From Cellulophaga omnivescoria (GTDB taxonomy: Bacteria; Bacteroidota; Bacteroidia; Flavobacteriales; Flavobacteriaceae): a DNA stretch of 64,000 bases. The notes under the pieces are model-generated. The model was not told where the DNA came from. It did no database searches and saw only the letters and a program-made list of their open reading frames with translations. This document shows, piece after piece, positions 45,249-53,904 of this stretch. Numbering within the stretch: the stretch's first letter is position 1; each line of letters begins with the position of its first letter. Where the stretch lies: positions 44,705 to 108,704 of the forward strand of contig NZ_MDDP01000024.1 of the NCBI RefSeq assembly GCF_001999725.1, written 5' to 3'. Made by a program: the position numbers and the translations under genes.

Positions 45249-48200
45249 TTATATAGAAAGATTTAAACCTAAAATAAACTGTCTTGAAACTGGGTAAAAT
45301 CCGTAATCAATTCCGCTAGAGAATACATCTAAATTTCCGTTTTGATTAACGCCTTGCGCAGCAGGGTCATAACCATTGTACTTTGTAAACGTAAATGCAT
45401 TGTTAACAGAACCATATATACGTAATTTGCTAACACCTATTTTTTGTAAAAACTCATCTGGTAATGTGTAGCCTAATTGTATATTTTGTATTCTTAAAAA
45501 AGATGCATCTTCAACAAAAAAGTCTGAGAATAACCTGTTAGTAGTTGCTCCTATGGTTGCTCTTGGTACTGTATTACTAGTGCCTTCTCCTGTCCATCTA
45601 TTTAAATAAAGACTAGATCTGTTTATGTTAGGTTGATCTCTTTCATAATTACGAACCATTTCTTTACCTAACTCTGCATACATATAGGTTCCAAAATCTA
45701 AATTTTTGTAGTTAACTCTTAAATTTAGTCCCATTATGTAATCTGCCTGTGCTTTTCCTAAATATGTTCTGTCTGCAATGGTAATTTCACCATCATTATT
45801 GGTATCTACATATTTTAAATCTCCAGGAGCAGCAGCAGAACCTAAACCTTCTTGTGATGGTGCTGCATTTACCTCTGCCTGGTTTTGAAAAACACCATCT
45901 GTTTTAAGTCCATAAAAATAACCAATAGGCTGGCCAACTTCCATACGTGTAATTGCAGGCTGGCCAACACTAAAAGAACCACCTTCTGATACAATATCAT
46001 TGTTTACAGATGTTACCTCGCCATTTACTTTAGTAACATTATAACTAAGGTCTACAGATAGGTTATCTGAAAAACTCTCTTTGTAGTTTACAAAAAACTC
46101 AACACCTTTTGTACGTGTAGTACCAGCATTAACCGTTGGTAAACCTGCACCAGGAGCAGAAGCTCCCAATATACCAGACACAGGAAAGTTTGCTATTAAT
46201 AAATCATTACGGTCTTCTACAAAATAATCTGCAGTAAACTGTAATTTATTGTTAAACAAGTTTAAATCTAAACCAATATCTAATTTATCTGCAGTTTCCC
46301 AAGTAGCTTCAGGGTTAGGAATTCTTCCGTTTGCTGTACCAGTTACTAAACCATTATTTAAAACATAAGTAGCCTCACCACTAAGTAATGCTCTATAAAG
46401 ATCTACTCCCACATTGTTACCCAAAGAGCCATAACTAGCTCTAAGCTTTAAAAAGTTTATAACGTCTGAATCTTCTAAGAAAGCTTCATCTGAAACTATC
46501 CAACCTGCTGTAGCAGAAGAAAAATAATCTATTCTGTTACTTGGTGAAAAGTCTGATGTACCATCTCTACGCACCATTGCAGAAAGTAAATATTTTCCTT
46601 TATAATCATACTGTAACCTTGTAAAGAATGATGATAATCTAGAATCATAAATATAAGAACTTGTAGATTTTGCTTCGCTTAAACCATTTGCTAATGATAT
46701 GTCTGCAAACTCCCAAGAGTTGTTAGGCACATCAAAACCGGTACCTTGTAAATTATCTCCCCAAGCTCTTTGTGCACTTGTACCCAAAGTAACTGTAGCG
46801 TTATGATTTTCTGCAAAAGTCCTGTTGTAAGTAATAAAAGTGTCCCAAGTGTATGAGTTGTTGGTGTTTTTTGTTTGTGTAACACTACTACGGTCTGTAT
46901 TAAAAACTTTACCAGAACCATAGTTTACAATTGGTGCAAATGATTTTTGCGTATCATTATATGATTTTAAACCTATACGAGAAGTAATTTTTAATCCGTC
47001 TAAAGGTTCATAATCTAACTGAAAAGTACCTTCTATAGAATTACCGTTATACTTGTTGTAGGTATTTGCTATTTGTGATAAAGGGTTTATAACCTCATTA
47101 CCTAAAAAGCCTGATGCATCTTCTTGATCTAAAGTGTACGTTGGTGCATAGTTAAGCGCGTTAAATAAAGGAGACCCTAATGCATTTTCTCCTATTGTTT
47201 TTCTAACATTATTAAAATAGTTAGCAGATGTGGTAAATTTTAATTTATCTGTAACATCAAAACCCAATTTAACTTTAACGTTTGCTCTAGTAAAATTAGA
47301 TTTATCACTAGCAATAATACCATCTTGCTCTAAAATAGAACCACCAAAATAATAGGTGTTTTTTTCGCCACCACCTGTAAGTGATATGTTATGGTTGGTA
47401 ATTGGTGCAGACTCAAACAACTCATCTTGCCAATCTGTACCAGTGCCTAAATTACTTACATCTGCATACGGCAAATCTTGACCATTTGCAGCATAGCTCT
47501 CATTTAATAACAATGCGTATTCTGTTGCATTTAAATACGGTAATTGTCTGGTAGTTTGTTGTATACCAGTATAACCGTTGTAACTAATTTTAAGCGCAGA
47601 GTTTTTTCTACCACTTTTAGTAGTAACAAGTACAACTCCGTTTGCACCTTCTATACCATAAATGGCAGCTTGTGCATCTTTTAATATTGAAAAAGACTCA
47701 ATATCACTTGGATTAATACTGTTTAAATCTCCTTTATAACCATCTATAATTACCAAAGGACCATTGTCTCCGTTAGAGTTTACACCTCTAATAGTAATAT
47801 TAAATTGCCCACCAGGAGAACCAGATGGTGCCGTTACAGATACACCAGCAGATGTACCTTGTAATGCTTGTGCTGCATCTACAGGTCTAAGTTCTTCTAT
47901 TGTTTCTGAACTTACAATAGAAACGGCTCCTGTAATGTCTTTCTTTTTTTGGCCTCCATAACCAATAACAACAACTTCATCTAACTTAGAAACGTCTTCT
48001 GTTAAAACAACATTTAACGTTTGTTGGTTAGTTATTTTAATTTCTTGGGTAACATACCCCAAATAACTAAACTGAAGAATTGCATTTTCTGGCACATTAG
48101 TAATGGTGTAATTTCCATCAAAATCTGATACCACTCCCTTAATAGTATTTTTAATAATTATACTTACTCCAGGAATGGGGAAACCTGTTCCTTGTTCTGT

Positions 48201-48284
48201 AATTGTACCCGAAACATTGTTTTGTTGTGCAAAGGATACGAGACAAAAACAAAAGGTAAATAATAAGCTAAGTTTTGTTTTCAT
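45249..48284 (-). CDS. susC: SusC/RagA family TonB-linked outer membrane transporter
   Basis: The 1011-residue protein has a signal peptide (KLSLLFTFCFCLVSFAQ), a carboxypeptidase-regulatory-like domain (VSGTITEQGTGFPIPGVSI...GNYTI), the TonB-contact segment (LDEVVVIGYGGQKKKDITGAV), a plug with IRGVNSNGDNGPLVIIDG and DIESFSILKDAQAAIYG, and a 22-strand-type barrel ending in QFILGLNLSI. It imports beta-glucan oligosaccharides with TonB energy. First gene of the operon; its promoter region carries nested inverted repeats (48305-48345). Confidence 0.96.
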   Translation of the reverse strand: MKTKLSLLFTFCFCLVSFAQQNNVSGTITEQGTGFPIPGVSIIIKNTIKGVVSDFDGNYTITNVPENAILQFSYLGYVTQEIKITNQQTLNVVLTEDVSKLDEVVVIGYGGQKKKDITGAVSIVSSETIEELRPVDAAQALQGTSAGVSVTAPSGSPGGQFNITIRGVNSNGDNGPLVIIDGYKGDLNSINPSDIESFSILKDAQAAIYGIEGANGVVLVTTKSGRKNSALKISYNGYTGIQQTTRQLPYLNATEYALLLNESYAANGQDLPYADVSNLGTGTDWQDELFESAPITNHNISLTGGGEKNTYYFGGSILEQDGIIASDKSNFTRANVKVKLGFDVTDKLKFTTSANYFNNVRKTIGENALGSPLFNALNYAPTYTLDQEDASGFLGNEVINPLSQIANTYNKYNGNSIEGTFQLDYEPLDGLKITSRIGLKSYNDTQKSFAPIVNYGSGKVFNTDRSSVTQTKNTNNSYTWDTFITYNRTFAENHNATVTLGTSAQRAWGDNLQGTGFDVPNNSWEFADISLANGLSEAKSTSSYIYDSRLSSFFTRLQYDYKGKYLLSAMVRRDGTSDFSPSNRIDYFSSATAGWIVSDEAFLEDSDVINFLKLRASYGSLGNNVGVDLYRALLSGEATYVLNNGLVTGTANGRIPNPEATWETADKLDIGLDLNLFNNKLQFTADYFVEDRNDLLIANFPVSGILGASAPGAGLPTVNAGTTRTKGVEFFVNYKESFSDNLSVDLSYNVTKVNGEVTSVNNDIVSEGGSFSVGQPAITRMEVGQPIGYFYGLKTDGVFQNQAEVNAAPSQEGLGSAAAPGDLKYVDTNNDGEITIADRTYLGKAQADYIMGLNLRVNYKNLDFGTYMYAELGKEMVRNYERDQPNINRSSLYLNRWTGEGTSNTVPRATIGATTNRLFSDFFVEDASFLRIQNIQLGYTLPDEFLQKIGVSKLRIYGSVNNAFTFTKYNGYDPAAQGVNQNGNLDVFSSGIDYGFYPVSRQFILGLNLSI

Positions 48285-48304
48285 AAAATAGTTTTTGTTG
48301 TACT

Positions 48305-48345
48305 CTCAAATTTAAAAAGTAATGTTAAGAAATTCTTAATTTGAG
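48305..48345 (-). promoter_or_regulatory. susC promoter with nested inverted repeats
   Basis: On the minus strand the -7 element TAAATTTG (complement of 48307-48314) lies 22 bases before the susC ATG. No TTG is present 19 bases upstream. Instead the perfect palindrome TTAAGAA-A-TTCTTAA (48325-48339) sits over the -33 region, framed by arms CTCAAATT (48305-48312) and AATTTGAG (48338-48345). A defective -33 plus a palindrome suggests an activator site. Confidence 0.6.
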
Positions 48346-48524
48346 ACACTACAAAAAACATACACCGCAAAAAAACACAGTAAAAAATGTTGATATCATA
48401 ATATACACCTTGATTTTACTGGTGTTTTGGCTTGTAAGAAAATAACACAAAATTAAAACTAGATATTAGCTAAAATTGTTAATGTTGTGGTAATGTATTG
48501 GTGAAATTTAAAAATGTAGTAGTA

Positions 48525-51305
48525 TTATAATTCCAAAATATAACTAGTTAAACTAGTTTCATGGGGTAAATTCATTTTTTTACGCAAACGATATCGTTTA
48601 ACCTCTACACTTCTAGGAGATATATTTAATAAAGGGGCAATTTCTTTAGATGACAAATTTAAACGTAAATACGCGCATAGTTTTAAATCGTTAGGAGTAA
48701 GTGCACTGTGCTTTGCTTTTATTTTATTTAAAAAATCCTTGTCTGCGTTATTAAATGCTTCTTGAAATAGTTTCCAATCATCTGTATTGTTAATATTTTT
48801 ATCAATTATTTTAATTACAGAAGATACTTTGTTACCTAAATTAGCTTTTATAAGTTCTTTTTTAATCGTATTTAAAAATTCATTCTTTCTAATAATACTC
48901 ATTGTAGAGATAGCCAATTCTCTATTTTTATTCTCAATATCTAGCTTTAACTTTTCGTTATTTAGCTGGGTAAGTTGCTGCTTGTTTTCTAACTCTTTTC
49001 TGGAGAGTTTTTGTTGCGTTTTTAACAATGCTCTTTTTTGTTTGTTTTTATAATACACATCTATTAGCTTAAAAAGTAAAACACAAGCAAAAATGTATAT
49101 TGCAATTGCTAAATTAGAAAGGTAAAAAGGACGATCTATAGTAAAAGTGTAACTGACCGTGTTTGTTATGTTGTTACCAGATTTTCCCCTAACGTTAAAT
49201 GTATATTCTCCGTAAGGTAAGTTTTCAAAAAGTTGAGACGTATTTTGTGACCAATTAGACCATTTGTTAGACAAGCCTTTTAATTGATATTGATACTCAT
49301 TTTTTACAATTGTATTAAAAAAAGGAAAACTATAATAAAAAACGATATTGTTTTGCTTGTTTTTAAGTGCACTATTCTTTTGTAAGTTTATCCTAATTTT
49401 AGGTTCATCTCTTTTATAAACCTCTACTGCATTTATATTTATATTTAGGTTTTCTGTATTTGCTGTATTTAAATTATTTAAAAGTAAGTAACCGTTAGAT
49501 GTACCCACTAAATAACCAATACCTCCTACCTGAGTCATATTTTCAAAACCAGCTACGCTATTCACTAAATTACGAGCTACAGGTATGTTTGTAAGTTTAG
49601 GTTCATTGCTTATGCTTCCAAAGTTTAAAATAGAAATATTATCATCTGCAAAGCGCCATAATTTGGTACTATCTTCCTTTATTTTCATTAATGTAGTTAA
49701 ACTACTATAATCCTTAAAAAGATTAGTGTAAATAGAGTCTTTAACAAACTCATTATTTTTTAATGTAAATATACCCTGAGAAGATGAGTAAAGTAAATTG
49801 CCGTTAAACTTTATAATATTAGAACCACTACCCTCTTTAGAAACAGATAAATATTCTTTATAAAGCACTTTTTTATAATCTGCATCTACCTTTAATTTAT
49901 AAAGTCCCTTTAACTCGTGATTTACGTATATGGTATTCCCTATGTTTTCAAAAAAACGGCTAGACATATTTAAACCTTCTAACCGGTTTTTATACTCCCA
50001 ACTTCCGTTTTGTTTCTTTAGTACGTGCAGGCCATTATAATTACCTTGTAAAACAAGGCTTTTATCTTTATTAATGGGTTTAAAATCCCAAGTACCCGGA
50101 GAATTACTTATCTGTTTTATAACCGTATTATTATCTATAATTAATGTTCCCTTATCGTGCCCACAAAAAAGGGTGTTATCTATAGTTTTTAACATCCAAA
50201 CTTGCCCTTTTGTACCTTGTATGAAACTAAAATTAGTTTGTTTGGTTACATCTTTATAAAATAAACCCTGATTTGTTCCTAAATACATATATCCATTATG
50301 TACAATAGATGTATACACCGTTCCTAACTGACCATCATTATCCGTAAATACGTTAAACCTGGACGAGTTATTTATAAAATTTATACCATTATCTAAACCC
50401 AACCATATATTTTTATAACTATCCTGAAATAAAGAAAGTACTGTGTTATTACTAATACCCTTTTGTCTTGTTAACTTGTAATTAAATGAACCATCTTTAT
50501 TTAAAAAATATACTCCATTAGATATTGTTCCCAACACAATACTATTATCTTGTAGTTTTATAGCATTGTAAATACTTAATTTCTCTGTATCTAATATAGA
50601 TTGCCATTTTACAGGTAAATTATTGGTAATAGTAAAAAAACCATTGTTTTCAGTAAGATAAAGTAATTGGTTATTTTGTTTAAAAATGGTAATTATTTTA
50701 TTCTCTTTAAAAAAATTACTGTTGTTAACTAGTTTCCTTTTTTCATTTTCTATTTTAAACAAACCAACACCCAATTCTTGATAATATAATGTATTGTTTA
50801 CATATATCATTTTGCCAATAGTACCTTTGGCATTTATACATTTTACTTCTTTTTTTTCTAAGTTGATTAAATATATTCTTGAGAGCGATTGAAAAATCAT
50901 CCAACCATCTACTTTTTCTATGTTCCAAAACTGTTCACCGTCTAATAACTGAAGATTTAAACTTTCCTTTAATGAATAATATTCTAAAACTCCTAAAGCA
51001 TTTTTCTGCCAATATCCAAAATCCATAAAACTACCAGTAAAAATCTTACTTCCAATAGCTTTTACAGAGCGTACAATGGAGTTGTTAGGCACGGCATAAA
51101 GTTTCCAATCTGCGCCATTATATTCTAGCAAACCGCCATTATTGGCTAAATAAATTAAATTATCTTGATTTTGAGAAATGTCCCAGTTTTGATTCTCTGC
51201 GGCGTATTCTTGTGGTGTTATAATGCTTATTGGAGGAAACTCCTGTGCTTTTAAAACAAAACACAATAAAAAAAATGAAAAGGCTGCTATTTTTTTTAAC
51301 AACAT
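48525..51305 (-). CDS. Membrane-spanning LuxR-type regulator with sensor propeller and Y_Y_Y domain
   Basis: The 926-residue protein has a signal peptide, then a periplasmic beta-propeller of Reg_prop-like repeats (for example LFQDSYKNIWLGLDNGINFI). A triple-Tyr (Y_Y_Y) domain (YQYQLKGLSNKWSNWSQN...YGEYTFNVRG) ends near residue 715, followed by one transmembrane helix (YLSNLAIAIYIFACVLLFKLI). A coiled coil and a C-terminal LuxR helix-turn-helix (LNLSSKEIAPLLNISPRSVEVKRYRLRKKM) complete it. There is no kinase or receiver: ligand binding would pass straight to DNA binding. Its place upstream of susC makes it the likely activator of the laminarin operon. Confidence 0.9.
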   Translation of the reverse strand: MLLKKIAAFSFFLLCFVLKAQEFPPISIITPQEYAAENQNWDISQNQDNLIYLANNGGLLEYNGADWKLYAVPNNSIVRSVKAIGSKIFTGSFMDFGYWQKNALGVLEYYSLKESLNLQLLDGEQFWNIEKVDGWMIFQSLSRIYLINLEKKEVKCINAKGTIGKMIYVNNTLYYQELGVGLFKIENEKRKLVNNSNFFKENKIITIFKQNNQLLYLTENNGFFTITNNLPVKWQSILDTEKLSIYNAIKLQDNSIVLGTISNGVYFLNKDGSFNYKLTRQKGISNNTVLSLFQDSYKNIWLGLDNGINFINNSSRFNVFTDNDGQLGTVYTSIVHNGYMYLGTNQGLFYKDVTKQTNFSFIQGTKGQVWMLKTIDNTLFCGHDKGTLIIDNNTVIKQISNSPGTWDFKPINKDKSLVLQGNYNGLHVLKKQNGSWEYKNRLEGLNMSSRFFENIGNTIYVNHELKGLYKLKVDADYKKVLYKEYLSVSKEGSGSNIIKFNGNLLYSSSQGIFTLKNNEFVKDSIYTNLFKDYSSLTTLMKIKEDSTKLWRFADDNISILNFGSISNEPKLTNIPVARNLVNSVAGFENMTQVGGIGYLVGTSNGYLLLNNLNTANTENLNININAVEVYKRDEPKIRINLQKNSALKNKQNNIVFYYSFPFFNTIVKNEYQYQLKGLSNKWSNWSQNTSQLFENLPYGEYTFNVRGKSGNNITNTVSYTFTIDRPFYLSNLAIAIYIFACVLLFKLIDVYYKNKQKRALLKTQQKLSRKELENKQQLTQLNNEKLKLDIENKNRELAISTMSIIRKNEFLNTIKKELIKANLGNKVSSVIKIIDKNINNTDDWKLFQEAFNNADKDFLNKIKAKHSALTPNDLKLCAYLRLNLSSKEIAPLLNISPRSVEVKRYRLRKKMNLPHETSLTSYILEL

Positions 51306-51390
51306 ATATGGTTTGGAAAGTATTATAAAAATTGTAAGTTACAATATACAATTTTATATACTTATTGCGCTAAAAAGCAACCAAATTAGA

Positions 51391-52374
51391 CTATTTTGAT
51401 AGTAAATTTTCTTTTTGGTACACTAAAATTTCTTTCAAAGATAAATGTTCTTTTAATGCAACAAAAGCAATATGCTGTGCTTGCTTTTTAAATAAGTTCC
51501 AATACACAACAACATAGCCATTTACTGGTGATATGTAGACTCCTTTTTCTGCTTCTTTAAGTTCTTTTTCGGTTCTAATATTCTCTGTATATTCTACATA
51601 AATAACCCTGTTAAAATCTGTTTTATTTACATATGTACCATAGTAGTTGTGTAATTTTAATTTAGGATTTAATGTTTTTAAATAATGTTGAGTTTTAAGA
51701 ATAATAGCATCTCTAGTTTCTTTAAAAGTTGCATCATTTTCATTTAAACTAATGTCTTTTAAAAACCAAACACCGTTGTCTTTTTCTACAAAATGTAATA
51801 GGCTTGGATATTGGGTTTCACAAAAAATTAGTTCTAATTTAAAACTGTGATAATAACCAAATTTATCGGTGTCTTCTTTACAAAACAAGTCCAAAAAAAA
51901 CTGCTCTTTTTGTGCTATCTCTGTTTCTGTATATTCTTTGTTAAAAGTTAGTTTAATAACATCATAACCCCACTCTAAACTTACTCCTAGAGCTATCATT
52001 TTATCATCTATTATAGCTTGTGATGCTACTACTTCTTGTTTTTGTATATAAGATTGATGAAAAGATAACCCGTCTGGATACATAGATTTAACATCTTTTT
52101 GATCTGCAATTTTACTTGCATCAAAAGTTAAATACATTTCTATTTTTGGATTTTCAACTTCATAAATTACAGCTTTAAAACAATTAGGATTCATTGTTGC
52201 CGTATTAAAAAACCTGTGTAAATCTGTGTGTTTTAAAGTAGTACCATAATTTGCCTTTAAAAAAGCATTTAAATTTTTGGCTGCCCTTTTCTTAGACAGC
52301 ATATACTTAGATTTTGTTATAAAAAATATAACCACTAATAGCACAATAATTACAGATGCAATTTCTTTAATCAT
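51391..52374 (-). CDS. Hypothetical membrane-anchored protein, 327 residues
   Basis: One N-terminal transmembrane helix (EIASVIIVLLVVIFFITKS) precedes a soluble domain of mixed alpha/beta pattern (AKNLNAFLKANYGTTLKHTDLHRFFNTATMNPNCFKAVIYEV; CETQYPSLLHFVEKDNGVWFL). There is no lipobox or catalytic motif and I do not recognise the family. It lies downstream of the regulator, on the same strand as the genes around it but with clear gaps. Confidence 0.62.
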   Translation of the reverse strand: MIKEIASVIIVLLVVIFFITKSKYMLSKKRAAKNLNAFLKANYGTTLKHTDLHRFFNTATMNPNCFKAVIYEVENPKIEMYLTFDASKIADQKDVKSMYPDGLSFHQSYIQKQEVVASQAIIDDKMIALGVSLEWGYDVIKLTFNKEYTETEIAQKEQFFLDLFCKEDTDKFGYYHSFKLELIFCETQYPSLLHFVEKDNGVWFLKDISLNENDATFKETRDAIILKTQHYLKTLNPKLKLHNYYGTYVNKTDFNRVIYVEYTENIRTEKELKEAEKGVYISPVNGYVVVYWNLFKKQAQHIAFVALKEHLSLKEILVYQKENLLSK

Positions 52375-52447
52375 AAAAGTAAAAGTAGTAAACCATTACA
52401 ATAAAATTGTCACGGTTTATAGGGATAAATTAAAGATATATCTTAAG

Positions 52448-53329
52448 CTATTTTTTTATGCGTATTCCCGTACCAAAATAGATGGTGTTTTTTTTATCTA
52501 CAGTAGAAACCTTATCGTTGTCTTTATTTCTTAACTCAGCTGTTTCCATAAGAACGCCAGAAAAATTACAAAAAAGTTCTAGGTGTTCTTTTATTTTAAA
52601 CTCGTAGCGTAAACCACCTAAAATAAGAGATACGTTTATTTTTTTTGCCAAATCTTCTTCGTTATTAACAGGTAAGCCTTCTTGTATGTTGGCTGTAAAA
52701 CCGTCTAATTCTGTTACTAACTTAAGCCTAGATTTTTTAGAGATATGGTATTGTATATTAGACTTAGGCACACCTAAATTATAAGACCATTTTGGGTGAA
52801 ATTTACGGTAATAACTAATAAATGGTAAAGGAAAAGAAATACCTCTGTTTTGAGAATAAGATACTCCTACAATTAATCGGTAAGGCTTATCAATTGTTGT
52901 GTCGTCTCTTTTGTCATTAATAAAAACAACGTCACCAGCAAAAACAGCGTCTTCAAAAGTTATTTTACTGCCTAAATTAGAGCTAAATCCGGGTGTAAAA
53001 CGCACACCCAAACGCCAATCATTCTTTAGTTTTTTAATATAAGCTAGGTTAAACTCTAACATCTGAAAATCCTGAATAATATCTCTATTAAACTTGGCAA
53101 TTTCAGGGTCAAAAGACATTTCTATATTGCTATAATCTAACCCCAATAAAAGGTAATTGCTATTTTTAAGTTCTATTGGGTAATTAACAGCTGCACGCGC
53201 TCTGCTATACCCAAAATTAGAGTTTCCTCTTGGTAAAACCTTATATTCTAATCTAGCAAAATCTGATATTTGTCCGGTTGCGGTTACAAAACACAAATAA
53301 AAAACAAACAACAGACTCTTAAACCTCAT
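52448..53329 (-). CDS. Outer-membrane beta-barrel protein, DUF6268-like
   Basis: The 293-residue protein has a signal peptide (FKSLLFVFYLCFVTATGQ) and alternating amphipathic strands through the whole length (LEYKVLPRGNSNFGYSRARAAVNYPI, DWRLGVRFTPGFSSNLG, WSYNLGVPKSNIQYHIS), ending NTIYFGTGIRIKK, a typical outer-membrane C-terminus. The RARAAVNYPI and GLDY parts resemble DUF6268 proteins. Its function (transport or structural) is unknown. Confidence 0.7.
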   Translation of the reverse strand: MRFKSLLFVFYLCFVTATGQISDFARLEYKVLPRGNSNFGYSRARAAVNYPIELKNSNYLLLGLDYSNIEMSFDPEIAKFNRDIIQDFQMLEFNLAYIKKLKNDWRLGVRFTPGFSSNLGSKITFEDAVFAGDVVFINDKRDDTTIDKPYRLIVGVSYSQNRGISFPLPFISYYRKFHPKWSYNLGVPKSNIQYHISKKSRLKLVTELDGFTANIQEGLPVNNEEDLAKKINVSLILGGLRYEFKIKEHLELFCNFSGVLMETAELRNKDNDKVSTVDKKNTIYFGTGIRIKK

Positions 53330-53409
53330 TAAGTGTAATTAAATTATTAATAAATATTAAAAAACAATACAAATTTACCAATAATTTAGGCAGTGTACTA
53401 TATATTATA

Positions 53410-53769
53410 CTACTTTATTAGCTCTTCTTCTGCTATTGCTTTAGTATAATTTGCTTTTATTGTTGGGTGACTATTAAAAAACTTTTTACTGTTTTTACGT
53501 TTTAATGTAACCTCAACATCACCATTTTTGTTGGTAGTTACAGCAGTAACCACAACATTAAGGTTTTTTAGGCTTTTGTAATTTGCAAGTCCACCACGTT
53601 TAATAATAAAGTTTTTTCTTGGTAAAACTAAATGCTGATAGGTGCCAGATGATGCCGCTCCTATTTTAAGTTCTGTTCCTACTTTAATCTCTGAATTTAA
53701 AGGTGTTGTGTTTGCGTGTAACGCTACAACCAAACACAAACTCATTACTAATGTTATAACTTTTTTCAT
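53410..53769 (-). CDS. Small secreted protein, unknown function
   Basis: The 119-residue protein has a signal peptide (MKKVITLVMSLCLVVALHANT). The mature part is basic and beta-rich (LVLPRKNFIIKRGGLANYKSLKNLNVVVTAV; GDVEVTLKRKNSKKFFNSH). Proteins of this look are common in Flavobacteriaceae, but none is characterised as far as I recall. It probably has its own promoter; a terminator for the next gene lies 70 bases away. Confidence 0.65.
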   Translation of the reverse strand: MKKVITLVMSLCLVVALHANTTPLNSEIKVGTELKIGAASSGTYQHLVLPRKNFIIKRGGLANYKSLKNLNVVVTAVTTNKNGDVEVTLKRKNSKKFFNSHPTIKANYTKAIAEEELIK

Positions 53770-53840
53770 ATTTCTTAATTTTTAACCCTAAAAATAATTA
53801 ATGACGCAATATTAAGCCAGTATTTTAAATATACTTTAAC

Positions 53841-53876
53841 AAAAAACAAAAGCACCGTAAAAACGGTGCTTTTGTT
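53841..53876 (-). terminator. Terminator of the CHU_C/PorP/OmpA operon
   Basis: Perfect 14-bp arms AACAAAAGCACCGT (53845-53858) and ACGGTGCTTTTGTT (53863-53876) with a four-base loop. On the minus strand further Ts follow. Confidence 0.9.
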
Positions 53877-53904
53877 CAAGATTTGGGGAAAACTAGTCGT
53901 ATTG

